NCBI RefSeq assembly: GCF_011801125.1
Contig: NZ_CP046171.1
Coordinates: forward strand, 3,224,001 to 3,288,000
Direction of reading: 5' to 3'
DNA: 64,000 bases
Origin: Nocardia brasiliensis
GTDB lineage: Bacteria; Actinomycetota; Actinomycetes; Mycobacteriales; Mycobacteriaceae
A program made the position numbers and the translations under genes. The notes beneath the pieces were generated by a model. It did not search any database. It was not told where the DNA came from and was given only the letters and a program-made list of their open reading frames with translations. Shown here piece by piece: positions 16,101 through 24,731 of the stretch (positions are counted from its first letter, which is position 1; each line of letters begins with the position of its first letter).

Positions 16101-19100
16101 AATTCGGTTCAAACGGTCGAGTGCGGCGTCCTGGATGCGGGTTTCGAGCTCCGGGTCGCGGATCGCCCAGTTGTCTTCGAGATCCATGAACCGGCGCTCG
16201 AACCCCGGGGCGAGCTGGAGGCCCTGGTGGCGGAGGAACGCGATGGCATAGTCGTTCATCTGGGAGTGCGGCATGTAGTGGCCGCTGCTGTCCATGATGC
16301 CGGTGATGTAGCCGCCGGAGACCTCGACAAAGCCTGCGCCGCACACGGTTCGACCGCCGAGGAACGACGAGTGCTGGATCTGGCCCGTCTTCTTCTCGGT
16401 GGAGTAGAAGTTGCCGAACTCGTCCATCACGAAGATCCACGACGTGCTGCCCCTGGTGTCGAAGGGAAGTCCGTTGTGGGCGTTGTACAGTCGGCCGTCC
16501 GGACCGACGAACCGTCGCTGGGCCTCACGTTCGGCCGCGTCCATGTAGTGGATCGGGGTGTGGAAGTGGGTCAGCGCGTCCACCTGGAAATCCGCTGGAT
16601 TGCCGAAGCTTTCGAACTCCGAGACCGGGACGAGCGGCCGCCGTTCGGAGATGTAGCGCTTGCGCAGGGCGGTGGCGTCGAGCGGGGGTTCTGGTCCGCC
16701 GGCGCGCATCGTGGTGTGCGGAGGCGGGATCTCGTCGCGCGGGATCGGGGTTTCCGTGCCGTCGCCCGGGTCCGGCAGGCTCGGTTTCACCGTGGAGAAC
16801 AGCGTGCCGTCCTCGGCGACGCCCACCTCGTAACCGCCGGTCTCGGGACGACGCAGGAAGATTGCCGGGCGGCGCGATCCGCCGAAGAGGAATTCCTCGC
16901 GCGGTTGCCCGGAGTCCAGCGTGATGAGGTTCATCTTGTGCTGGGCCGCCGCGGCGAACATCGCGAACTCAGGGCGGCTCGGGCCCGCGGCTCGGTTGTC
17001 GCTACCGCCGGATCCGCCGCGCAGCGCGAGGATCTCGTTCCCGAGCAGCTGCGCCCGCTGCTCGCGCATCCATTCCTCGAACCGGGGATTGCGATGGTTC
17101 TCGGGATGTCGCCAGGCCGCGTCGAGGCGGTCGTTGGTGATCATCGGGACGAACCGGCCGGCGTTCTGCCTGAGATAACTGGCGAGGCCCTTCTGCAGGG
17201 CCGCGGGATCGGACTCGTTCAGAATCCTTGCCAGCGTGGGGAACAGCTGCTCGTCCCCGGTGCCGATGCGGAACCACGAATCCGGCGTTGGCAGCTCCAC
17301 CTTGGCCGATTGCACCTCGCGGTCGATGATCAGGTTCTCGAACTCCGCGCGGCTGATGACGCGCGCCCGGCCGGGGTCGGAGAATTCCATCTGATACAGA
17401 TCGAGCGCGCCGTCGCGACGGACGATCACGGCGCTGTCGCCCTGGAATTCGATGATCGTGCCGGTGGTGTATTCGTTGCGCGAGAGCGCGGCGGTGACCT
17501 CGGAGATCTCCCGGACGCGGGCGGTGGTCGCGCCGTTGAAGGCAGGCTGCACCACCTCGGCGTGCTCGATCCCCATCGTCGGGTACTCGGATCGCAACTG
17601 ATCCCAGAAGTCGTCGATCGAATGAAACAGCGGCGGATTGGAGGTGTCGCGGAGATCGCTGATCATCACCGCTTCTTCGCTCGTGAACGTCGCCAGGGTC
17701 TCCTGCCCCGATCCCTGGAGCCGAATCTTCGTGCCTACCGGATATTCCGAGCCGTCGAACTTCGCGAGGAAATCGGTGATGCCGTAACGATGGGTGCTCT
17801 CGTCGTGTGGCGCACCGATGCGGCCCGCGGGCAGCGGATGCGAGACGGCCTGGTCGACCGTGCGTGGCTCCCCGGTGGGGGTGTACACGACGGCGTGCAC
17901 GGTGTCGATATCGGAGACCGTGTGGTGCGTGAGTGGGTACTCGGTGCCGAGGCTCGGGTCCTTCACCACGACGGTGCCGTCGTCGTTGGTGAAAAGGTAA
18001 GCGTGCGCGCCGATTCCGTGTGCATCGGTGGGACCGCGGTACCCGTCGACCACCAGGGCCGTCGCACCTGGCCCTAGGTCGAGCAGGTGCTGACCGATCG
18101 CCCGGTGATCGGCGAAGGACTGCAGCGGGGCGCCCGCGTAGAACTGGAACTCCTCGGCACTCATCCCGTTGAGCCCGACCGGGTGGTCGGGCACCTCGGC
18201 GGTGGTGCTGCCGGTCGTGGTGACCAGTTCGTGCAGAGCCAGCGGTCCGCACTGGTTCAGGTGTTCGTCGAAGCCGGGTGGCAGCTCGGGACGGTTCCGC
18301 ACCGGGAATTCGGGCTGCTCGACTTTGACGGACTCGACGTCGCGCTCGAAAGCCATGCGCTGCAGGGCATCCGGGCCGAGATTGTAGGTGCGCTCCTGTT
18401 GCGCGCCGTCCTGCTGGCGATCGACGACGTGGAATCGCTGCCCGTGCGTCGCCGTGGCCTCGGTGGCGAAGTTGTCCCCGTGGAAGGTGACCGTGGTGCC
18501 GGGCCGGAAGTCGTGCCAGCCGAGTTGATCCTGTGCTTGGTCGGTTCGGTAGATCTTGAACGGGCGGGTCGGGGTCGGACCGTGTTCGAGGATGCGTTGC
18601 GCGCGCTCGAGTGCTTCCTGTTGGATCCGGTTCTCGACACTGAACTCCCGCGTCACCCATTGACCGTCGTGGGACATGTACACCCGCTGGAAGTCGCCGC
18701 CGATCTGCAGGCCCTGCGTGCGCAGCAACGCGATCGCGTAGTCGTTCATCTGCGAGTCGGGCATGTAATGCCCGCTGCTGTCCATGATCTGGGTGAGGTG
18801 TCCGTCGACGGCGTCGATGAAACCCGCGGCGCAGATGATGCGGCCGCCGAAGAAGGTGGAGTGCTGGATCAGGCCGTGCTTCTTCTCGGCGGCGTACAGG
18901 TTGCCGAACTCGTCCATCACGAAGATCGTGCCGTTGGTGCCCGTGGTGTCGAACGGTTGTCCGTCGCGGACGTTGTACAGCCTGCCGTCGGGGCCGACGA
19001 ACACCCGATGCGTCTCACGTTCGGCGCTGTCCATGTAGTGGATGGGCGTATGGAAGTGGGTGAGCGGATGCTGCGCGAAATCCGATGCGGAGCCGTGCTG

Positions 19101-22100
19101 TTCGAGCGAGCTCCACGGCAACAGCGGTCGCCCTTCGCCGAGATAGCGCTTGCGCAGCGCGGCGCCTTCGAGCAGTGGCTCCGGCCCACCGGCCAGCATC
19201 CGGGTACGCGGCGCGGGAATGTTCTCCCGCGAAATGACGGGCGGGCCACTCGGTTCCGGGTGCTGGTCCGGGCGCACCACCGAGAACATCGCGCCGTCAC
19301 GATTGATGCCGACCTCGTAAGCGCCGTCCTCCGCGCGGCGCAGGAAGATCTGCGGCCGCCCCGGAATGTTCGGAATCTCGTTGCGCACCTGGTTCGGATC
19401 GAGGGTGGTGATGTTCATCTGTTTGGCGCGCGTCGCGGCGTACAGCGCGAAGTCGGGCTTCGCCGGGTGGTTGAAGTGATAGCCGCTGTCGGTCGATTCG
19501 TAGTACAGCGCCGATATCTCGTAGGCGAGCAGTTCGGCACGGTGCTCATATATCCAAGACTGGAACGACGGGTCCTGGTGGTTCTCCGGGTTGCTCCACA
19601 GCGAGTCGAGCTCATCGTTCGAGATCCATGCGGCGTAGAAGTCCTGGTGCTGTTGCAGGTGCCCGGCGACCTCCTGGCGCAACGACTGCACGTCCTCGGT
19701 GTTCAGGATGCGGGCCAGGGTGGGGAACAGGTTGTTCGGACCCGGCGCGACCCGATACCAGGAGTCGGGTACCGGCAGCGTCACCTCGACGGCGCGTGCC
19801 CCGCCCTGCTCGAGCCGGGTCTCGAACTCCGCTCTGCTGATGATCTCGGGTCGCGCGAACCGGTCGGCGTCGGGCTTGCGGATCTCGATGGCGCCGTCTT
19901 TACGGACGATCGCGGTCCTCGGGCCGTCGGCGTCGTGGAATGCGATGCTGGTTCGTGAGTCGAAACCATTCTGCCGCAATTCGTTTCGTAGCTCGGATAC
20001 CTCCCAGATGCGGCGGCCGTCGGATCCGACATGCGCAGGCTGGATGACGGTGATCTCGTGCGCCCCGAGCGTCTCGTGGTCGTCACGGAGCAGGTTCCAG
20101 AAATCGTCGACACCGCGGCGGTGCACCGTATCGGGCGCATCGTTGTCGTTGCGCAGTACCACGTGCTCGTCGGCGGTGAATTCGACGCGCAGCGTGCCCC
20201 GGTCGGCGGTCGAGATGGACAGCTCGGTCCCCGGCGGGTACTTGATGCCGCCGAACCCGTCGAGGAATTTCCCGATCGGAAACGTGTCGCTGCGCGGGTA
20301 CGGGTCGATCGCGCCGATTCGCACGCCGGGCAGCGGATGTGAGCCGAGGGACTCGACGGAGTGGGGGAGCCCGGTGGGCGTGTAGAGCACCGCATGGGTG
20401 CTCTCGACGTGCGCCGGGGTCTGCGCGATGAACGGGCGGTCGGCGCCGGTGCTCGGATCGCGCACCATGATCGTGCCCTGCTCGTTGACGAGCAGATAGG
20501 CGTGTGCGCCCACCCCGTGCTGATCGGCCGGGCCGCGATAGGTGTCCACGATGAGCGCTGCCGCGCCGTCGCCGAGTTCGCCCAAGTGCCGGGCGAGGCC
20601 GTCGTGGCCGTCGAACAGCTGCAGCGGCGCCCCGGCGGCGTGCTGGAGTTCCGCCGCGCTCATGCCGGTCAGACCGATCGGCCCGGTCGGGGGACGCACG
20701 TGCGGGCTGTTGTGCAACCGGAAGAGTTCGTCGAGTGCCAGCGGCCCGCAGTCGTTGCGGTGGCCAGGGAGCCCGTGCGCCGCGCTGCCATCGGATCGGT
20801 TTGGCGCCGTGGCCAATTCGTGCGGTCCGAACAGGTGTCCGGTACTGCCGTCGGGTTGGTGCGGTCTGCCCGAGTCACCTGCCTCGTAGTGGCCGCCGCC
20901 CGCATCGTGGCGGACCAGGACCACCTCGGGACGGTGCGGCGGACCGAAATGGTGTGCGGCGCCCGCATCGTCGGTCACCACGAGGTGCAGGCCGAGGGCG
21001 TCGGCGCCCTCGGGAATCAAGAAGGCGCCGAGTTCGTTGCCGGGCCCGCCGGGCCGGGCCAGTCGCTCGAGTTGGAGGTCGAAGGCCTGCGCGCGTTCCC
21101 ATTCCAGGTCCCACTGCCGGAACACGTGCTCGCCGAGCCACGCGAGGTGGTCGGGATGATCGGGGTCGGTGCGCAGGGCGGTGTCGAGCCGGGCGATCTC
21201 GCGAGCGGCCTCCCGGAACTCCTCGGTGTCGGGGGAGAACCGGAGCAGCACCTCGTCTTTGCGGTCTTGTAGTGCCCGCACGAACTTGGCGCGCACACCA
21301 TCGGGCCCCGGTCCGTACTTCCCGCCGGTGGCGTGATCGATCGCGCGGAACAGGCTCTCGGGGTCGCCCGGTATGCGGTCGAGGCGAGGCCCAGGTGGTG
21401 TGGGCACGGGCGGCGCGCCCGAGTCGAAGCGTGGAATCGCCGGGAAGTCCCTGCGCTGACCCGGGGAAAGATCAGGGTCGCGGGGCGCGCGCGGTAGCGA
21501 ATCGGCCACGTCGGGCGTGCCTGCGTCCCTGGGTGTTTCGATTGGTGAGCTCGGATGGGACGGGGTGGCCCGGTGCTCTTGCGCCGCCGGTGTCGCCTCG
21601 CCCTGGAGCTGCTGTGCGACGGCGGGCGGTGCGGTTGCCGCGCGCTGGGTGTTCGGAGCCTCCTCGGTGCGCAGTCCCGCGGAGATCGGCGGACGCGCGG
21701 AGCCGTCGCCCATGGCGGCGACGCTGGGCCGAGAGGATTGCGATGGTATCGGCTGGGCAGGGGGAGTCCTGTCGCCCAATGTATTAGAGCCCACAGATGC
21801 GTTGGACGACGACTGCGTCAGCGCCCCCTCGGGCCTGCCACTCGATGGGAAGGACTGCGGTGCAATGGAAGACTGCGACGTCGGCGCACCCGGCTGGTGG
21901 AGGTTCGATGACACCGCGGCCGATTGATTCTGGTTGCCACCGAATTCGGGCGCGGCCACCCGCGGCTGCGCGGGCGGGGCTGGGGAACCGGTGGCCGACG
22001 CGTTGACCGGCTGTGTCTGCTGTTGGGACGCAGTCACTTCGGCGGCAAGGCCGCTGCGTGTGGTCTGCTGCGGCGGTGCCTGCTGTCCCTCGGCGCGAGG

Positions 22101-23540
22101 CGTGGCCTGTGGTTGGGACGCCGCATCGATCCGCGAGGACGCCTGCGCTTGGGGCGTTGGTTGGACTTCGCTCCGGGATGACGCGGTCTGGGGCTGCGGT
22201 GCGGATTGTCCGTCCACTCGGGCGGAGCTCTGCGGTGGCGGTGCCGACCGGGTCTCGTCGCGTGGGCCCGGTTGCGCCGAACCCGCCGCGGACTGTGCGC
22301 GTGTGCTGCCGTTGGACGACGAGTCGTTGTGCGTCAGCGGCGCATTGGACGTGACGCTGCCGTTCGCCTGTGCTCGGTGGCCGCTTCCCGCCGAATCATG
22401 CAGTGACGAGGCGTAGTTCGTCGATCGAGTATCCCCCTCGGAGCTCGCGGTGTGCACCGACGGCGAGCGGTAGTTCGGCTGCCGGTCGCCGTGGCGCGAG
22501 GGACTGTCGGAGTACACGCTGGCGCTGTCGTCGATTTCGACGATCCGCTCCGGCCGGTCGTGGCTGCCGTCGAGACCGAACGGCGGATCGGGCAGGCCCA
22601 GGTAGCCTGCCTTCATGATCGCGGCCGTGCGGGCGTGCTCGGCGACACCGTGCACGCCACCGATCAGGCCGCCGCCCACCCCGCCGATGATCGCGGCCGG
22701 ATCGAACTCCCACTGCCCGGTGAAGACGCCGTTGGCGACGATTCCGGCGCCCGCGCCGACCACACCGGCGGGAATGCCCGCGCCGATCGCGATGCCGCCC
22801 GCCTTCCACCACGTCATCGACTGGTGACCGACCCAGTTGCCGAGCTGCTTACCGACGATGCTGCCGACCGGCGCGGCCACCAGACCCGAGATGCCGGAGA
22901 CGCCTGCCGAGACGAACAGCTGTTTGACATCCATGCCGTCTCGGTGGTGCTTGCCGATCTGAATGCCCTGGACCAGCAGGTCGGTGCCGAAACCGATGCC
23001 GGCCTGGCTGATTCCGGCGATCGCGGCCAGTTTCCACATCGGCATCGAGGCCATCCGGGTGGCCTGGCTCGCCAGGGCGGAAACGAGGCGCTGGCCGATG
23101 GTCTGGCACACGATCGCCGCCTCGGCCTCCATCGCGGGCACCGCCCACGCGCCCCACAGAGTCGCCAGCGCGTAGGCGATCTCCGCGGCCAGGATCGCCA
23201 GGGTGATGATGATCTGTAGCTTGGAGTACTCGACCTGGGTACCGCACTGGCGGACCGCATCTCCGAGCTGCTTCAGCTGTTCGGACATCTTCTCGACCGA
23301 CTGATCGCCGGTGAAGAACTTGTCGAACTGGGCCTTCATCTTGTCTTCGCCGTCGCCGGAATAGTTCGCCAGCGCGGTGTCGCAGGCGGCGCGCAGGGCC
23401 GCGACCACCTCGTGCAGCGATGTGGCCGCAGTGTGCCAATCGTCGCCGAGCGCGAACAAGGCGTCCTCGTCGCCCTTCGGCCAGGACGCGCCTGCCAGAT
23501 AGCTGAGCCACTGCAGGCCCGAGGGCATTTCGATGCTCAT
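13167..23540 (-). CDS. Giant ESX-type polymorphic protein with three tandem Tox-PL-like domains
   Basis: 3457 residues. Residues 1-330 are a CpnT-like N-terminal secretion domain (ASWPKGDED...; hydrophobic helices near 105-140, Gly-rich segments 230-300). Residues 330-730 are low-complexity Ser/Gln/Pro. Three papain-like (Tox-PL, toxin glutamine deamidase type) units follow: Cys931-His1013-Asp1028, Cys1764-His1846-Asp1861 and Cys2625-His2707-Asp2722. Cys-His spacing is 82 and His-Asp 15 in all three. Four OTU-like segments (about 740-890, 1255-1420, 2090-2250, 2930-3110) lack the nucleophilic Cys. Three modules with IQHS[ST]F and SGHY motifs lie near 1560, 2390 and 3275. It follows a YbaB gene and precedes a WXG100 gene. 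Domain naming is by eye; the target is unknown. An enzyme array, pseudoenzyme or adhesin are all possible. Confidence 0.8.
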   Translation of the reverse strand: MSIEMPSGLQWLSYLAGASWPKGDEDALFALGDDWHTAATSLHEVVAALRAACDTALANYSGDGEDKMKAQFDKFFTGDQSVEKMSEQLKQLGDAVRQCGTQVEYSKLQIIITLAILAAEIAYALATLWGAWAVPAMEAEAAIVCQTIGQRLVSALASQATRMASMPMWKLAAIAGISQAGIGFGTDLLVQGIQIGKHHRDGMDVKQLFVSAGVSGISGLVAAPVGSIVGKQLGNWVGHQSMTWWKAGGIAIGAGIPAGVVGAGAGIVANGVFTGQWEFDPAAIIGGVGGGLIGGVHGVAEHARTAAIMKAGYLGLPDPPFGLDGSHDRPERIVEIDDSASVYSDSPSRHGDRQPNYRSPSVHTASSEGDTRSTNYASSLHDSAGSGHRAQANGSVTSNAPLTHNDSSSNGSTRAQSAAGSAQPGPRDETRSAPPPQSSARVDGQSAPQPQTASSRSEVQPTPQAQASSRIDAASQPQATPRAEGQQAPPQQTTRSGLAAEVTASQQQTQPVNASATGSPAPPAQPRVAAPEFGGNQNQSAAVSSNLHQPGAPTSQSSIAPQSFPSSGRPEGALTQSSSNASVGSNTLGDRTPPAQPIPSQSSRPSVAAMGDGSARPPISAGLRTEEAPNTQRAATAPPAVAQQLQGEATPAAQEHRATPSHPSSPIETPRDAGTPDVADSLPRAPRDPDLSPGQRRDFPAIPRFDSGAPPVPTPPGPRLDRIPGDPESLFRAIDHATGGKYGPGPDGVRAKFVRALQDRKDEVLLRFSPDTEEFREAAREIARLDTALRTDPDHPDHLAWLGEHVFRQWDLEWERAQAFDLQLERLARPGGPGNELGAFLIPEGADALGLHLVVTDDAGAAHHFGPPHRPEVVLVRHDAGGGHYEAGDSGRPHQPDGSTGHLFGPHELATAPNRSDGSAAHGLPGHRNDCGPLALDELFRLHNSPHVRPPTGPIGLTGMSAAELQHAAGAPLQLFDGHDGLARHLGELGDGAAALIVDTYRGPADQHGVGAHAYLLVNEQGTIMVRDPSTGADRPFIAQTPAHVESTHAVLYTPTGLPHSVESLGSHPLPGVRIGAIDPYPRSDTFPIGKFLDGFGGIKYPPGTELSISTADRGTLRVEFTADEHVVLRNDNDAPDTVHRRGVDDFWNLLRDDHETLGAHEITVIQPAHVGSDGRRIWEVSELRNELRQNGFDSRTSIAFHDADGPRTAIVRKDGAIEIRKPDADRFARPEIISRAEFETRLEQGGARAVEVTLPVPDSWYRVAPGPNNLFPTLARILNTEDVQSLRQEVAGHLQQHQDFYAAWISNDELDSLWSNPENHQDPSFQSWIYEHRAELLAYEISALYYESTDSGYHFNHPAKPDFALYAATRAKQMNITTLDPNQVRNEIPNIPGRPQIFLRRAEDGAYEVGINRDGAMFSVVRPDQHPEPSGPPVISRENIPAPRTRMLAGGPEPLLEGAALRKRYLGEGRPLLPWSSLEQHGSASDFAQHPLTHFHTPIHYMDSAERETHRVFVGPDGRLYNVRDGQPFDTTGTNGTIFVMDEFGNLYAAEKKHGLIQHSTFFGGRIICAAGFIDAVDGHLTQIMDSSGHYMPDSQMNDYAIALLRTQGLQIGGDFQRVYMSHDGQWVTREFSVENRIQQEALERAQRILEHGPTPTRPFKIYRTDQAQDQLGWHDFRPGTTVTFHGDNFATEATATHGQRFHVVDRQQDGAQQERTYNLGPDALQRMAFERDVESVKVEQPEFPVRNRPELPPGFDEHLNQCGPLALHELVTTTGSTTAEVPDHPVGLNGMSAEEFQFYAGAPLQSFADHRAIGQHLLDLGPGATALVVDGYRGPTDAHGIGAHAYLFTNDDGTVVVKDPSLGTEYPLTHHTVSDIDTVHAVVYTPTGEPRTVDQAVSHPLPAGRIGAPHDESTHRYGITDFLAKFDGSEYPVGTKIRLQGSGQETLATFTSEEAVMISDLRDTSNPPLFHSIDDFWDQLRSEYPTMGIEHAEVVQPAFNGATTARVREISEVTAALSRNEYTTGTIIEFQGDSAVIVRRDGALDLYQMEFSDPGRARVISRAEFENLIIDREVQSAKVELPTPDSWFRIGTGDEQLFPTLARILNESDPAALQKGLASYLRQNAGRFVPMITNDRLDAAWRHPENHRNPRFEEWMREQRAQLLGNEILALRGGSGGSDNRAAGPSRPEFAMFAAAAQHKMNLITLDSGQPREEFLFGGSRRPAIFLRRPETGGYEVGVAEDGTLFSTVKPSLPDPGDGTETPIPRDEIPPPHTTMRAGGPEPPLDATALRKRYISERRPLVPVSEFESFGNPADFQVDALTHFHTPIHYMDAAEREAQRRFVGPDGRLYNAHNGLPFDTRGSTSWIFVMDEFGNFYSTEKKTGQIQHSSFLGGRTVCGAGFVEVSGGYITGIMDSSGHYMPHSQMNDYAIAFLRHQGLQLAPGFERRFMDLEDNWAIRDPELETRIQDAALDRLNRILTEGPTPTRPFKIHRVEESYAYLQESDFRTGTTFTFHDKNFTTTVVAKDNDVFGVTDRSRDGSGHRRDYDADAETVIGLIDERGVETVKIEQPEYPPTTTVHDESGVDLTALREALPATDDPPQPHSADEPPAHAATEDAALNNCAKLSLDTIAHWTGSDVIRTPEDAVGPSGMSVREFENAAGASIEHFRDHAEIASHLFRLGDGAVAVVIDSFYGAPDEHGVGAHAFLISNEDGDIVVTDPITGEQYPLPRDEHTPENVRSTDAVVFTEQGQPYRTGAGSGITGAEAIGDVRIGMGGSDEKPTDTPFRMAQPDPEPGGPKRALTGLSLPDGEGPAAKTTRLTDDSGPARPQTAAEFAAANPHAKVTEIDTGKLAERLDGNKAMSGMTVLFGGTDDPVTATVLHDGNVRVHSTNTDGTASHEIITRADLRQLIADRNVDAVAYAAPTPAAWYQPRNDGEMVFSTIAHVLNAPDPQKLRNDVAAMLRQDPLKFSERFIPPGYQAKMRQAQQHWNTIAAQRDSMSDEAYSKARATQLRQVRAINTERTQQFLRQIEALRAGETTYGDYRGGRMDFMLAAAGRRLKLNILLELANGYQERFTMDPAKPYIFLKVFDDDHYEIGVDHRGDLFSAMPPIPHELSAATGDIVAKADIPPKFTEMLASAQRPALSGAAVQYSYFAENRPMRVDTGLLDRLPADRADTLRELIDSGALADRPRINPTRHYPTPVHYMDELERETHRLFIGPGGRFFRAFDGKLFDTTVAEKQGHLPLFVEDEFGNFYAAVKVPGVIQHSSFFGGRIVTGAGFVTATDGFVTSILSSSGHYRPGTEFNDNALAVQRARGLVLHPQFSSSDSHLTPRPADLERVAQADALARAQRLLDQPDTATPPQVRYYRTDQEDHLAALSELAEQGLPQGGSAHFTDGALSTTVTFADGRYEVRDVDQKRHVSTRTLTAAELIALITEREIASIAVTTPGTEQ

Positions 23541-23558
23541 AGGTCGGCCGGCGCTGGC

Positions 23559-23978
23559 TCAGCGATAGTCGCGGGCCGCGGGCGTCTCGAACGAGGCCCG
23601 CTGGGGCTCGGGCACCCGCACGGTCAGATCCGGTAGATCCGCGACGATTTCGGAGAGGCTGGGCAGACGCGACCTGGTACGCCGGATCGGCGCGATCAGT
23701 TTCTCCGCGCGTTCGGCCACCTCGGCGGCGGCCGCCTGGGTGGCCTCGGTGACGGCGTCGGCGATCTCGTCGTAGTCCAATTCGTCGATGTCGTCGGCGA
23801 ATCGGGTCTCGATGACCACGCCGTCGGCATTGACCGTGATGTGTACCCGGCCTTTCGCGGCCGTGCCGGTGGCGGTCAATTCGACGCGTTGTCGCTGCGC
23901 CTCGGCGATCGAGCGGATATGCAGATTGACCGTATCGAGCAGATCCGCGAGATCACCCTTGGTCCTGTCGTTGTCCAC
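23559..23978 (-). CDS. YbaB/EbfC-like small protein (left arm)
   Basis: 139 residues. The YbaB-type core ELTATGTAAKGRVHITVNAD, then GVVIETRFADDIDELDYDEI, is followed by a long helix (EATQAAAAEVAERAEKLIAPI). GTG 23978 is chosen since AGGAGA lies eight bases upstream. It is the first gene of the left arm, 18 bases before the giant protein, and is a paralogue of the protein at 24222. In actinomycete ESX loci similar proteins sit before large CpnT-like substrates. A chaperone or adaptor role is an inference; YbaB itself binds DNA. Confidence 0.75.
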   Translation of the reverse strand: MDNDRTKGDLADLLDTVNLHIRSIAEAQRQRVELTATGTAAKGRVHITVNADGVVIETRFADDIDELDYDEIADAVTEATQAAAAEVAERAEKLIAPIRRTRSRLPSLSEIVADLPDLTVRVPEPQRASFETPAARDYR

Positions 23979-24069
23979 GTCGAATTCTCCTGCTGCCCAA
24001 CGAAATCGGATCCCGACGATGTCTGCACACACCGATCCCCTCGGTCGAACGCTACCGCACCGATAGGCC

Positions 24070-24092
24070 ATCGATAATGCGTGGTTATCGAT
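24070..24092. promoter_or_regulatory. Palindrome in the central divergent promoter region
   Basis: ATCGATAA-N7-TTATCGAT has perfect 8-bp arms, in the AT-rich middle of the 243-bp gap between the two YbaB genes. It is placed to control both arms of the locus at once. A GC-rich hairpin (GCTCGGCG/CGCCGAGC, 24169-24190) lies further on, in the right-arm leader. Confidence 0.6.
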
Positions 24093-24221
24093 TAATTACA
24101 CCGGGCTTACGCTCGCGCTTATCTCCGCCTGACCGGCCGGGTGTTGAATCTGTTCGGGTGACAACCGGGCTCGGCGTCATGTCGCCGAGCGGGCTCGACC
24201 TGACGATGTTGGAGGCTTCTG

Positions 24222-24719
24222 GTGGCGAACGAACGGCTGAAGGCCGATGCCGCGATGATGATGGAAGCGCTGCACGAACAGATGCTCGGCATCGCCCGGA
24301 TCCAGCGGGATCGGTCCCGGCTCACCGCCACCGCCACCGCCTGCGAGAAGCGGATCACGGTGACCGTCAACGCCGATGGTGTACTGATCGAGACCCGCTT
24401 CGCCGACGACATCGGCGACCTGAGCCACGAGGAGATCGCCGCGGCGATGACCGAGGTGGTGCAGGCCGCCGCGCGCAAGGTGACCCAGCAGACCAGGTTG
24501 CTCATGGAACCGTTGCGGGAGCGCAAATCTCAGTTGCCGCGGCTGTCCGATCTGCTCGAGGACGCGCCGGACCTCGGTTCGGTCGCGCCGACCGCGCCGC
24601 CGGTGTCGTGCGCGCCGCCGCATTCGCCGCAGCGGCGCTATGACGACGCGGACACCGGCTTCGGTGACGCGGCACCGTTCGAGGGGCGACGGTCGATGGT
24701 CAGCGACCACGACGACTGA
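24222..24719 (+). CDS. YbaB/EbfC-like small protein (right arm)
   Basis: 165 residues. It shares ITVTVNADGVLIETRFADDI and the LPRLSDLLEDAPDL segment with the left-arm paralogue (LPSLSEIVADLPDL), and ends in an acidic, disordered tail (PFEGRRSMVSDHDD). GTG 24222 is preceded by GGAGG at good distance. It is the first gene of the right arm, 12 bases before the 1987-residue CpnT-like gene. The matching position of both paralogues suggests each serves the large protein that follows it. Confidence 0.75.
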   Translation: MANERLKADAAMMMEALHEQMLGIARIQRDRSRLTATATACEKRITVTVNADGVLIETRFADDIGDLSHEEIAAAMTEVVQAAARKVTQQTRLLMEPLRERKSQLPRLSDLLEDAPDLGSVAPTAPPVSCAPPHSPQRRYDDADTGFGDAAPFEGRRSMVSDHDD

Positions 24720-24731
24720 GGCCGCACCGGC

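Noticed and set aside
16059..18077. Long open frame (672 codons) on the plus strand
   Set aside because: It lies antisense to the giant ESX protein gene, has no family features and is rich in Arg/Gly/His as expected from reading high-GC codons backwards.
24070..24092. Phage or plasmid attachment site
   Set aside because: There is no integrase or second copy; the position in a divergent promoter fits an operator better.
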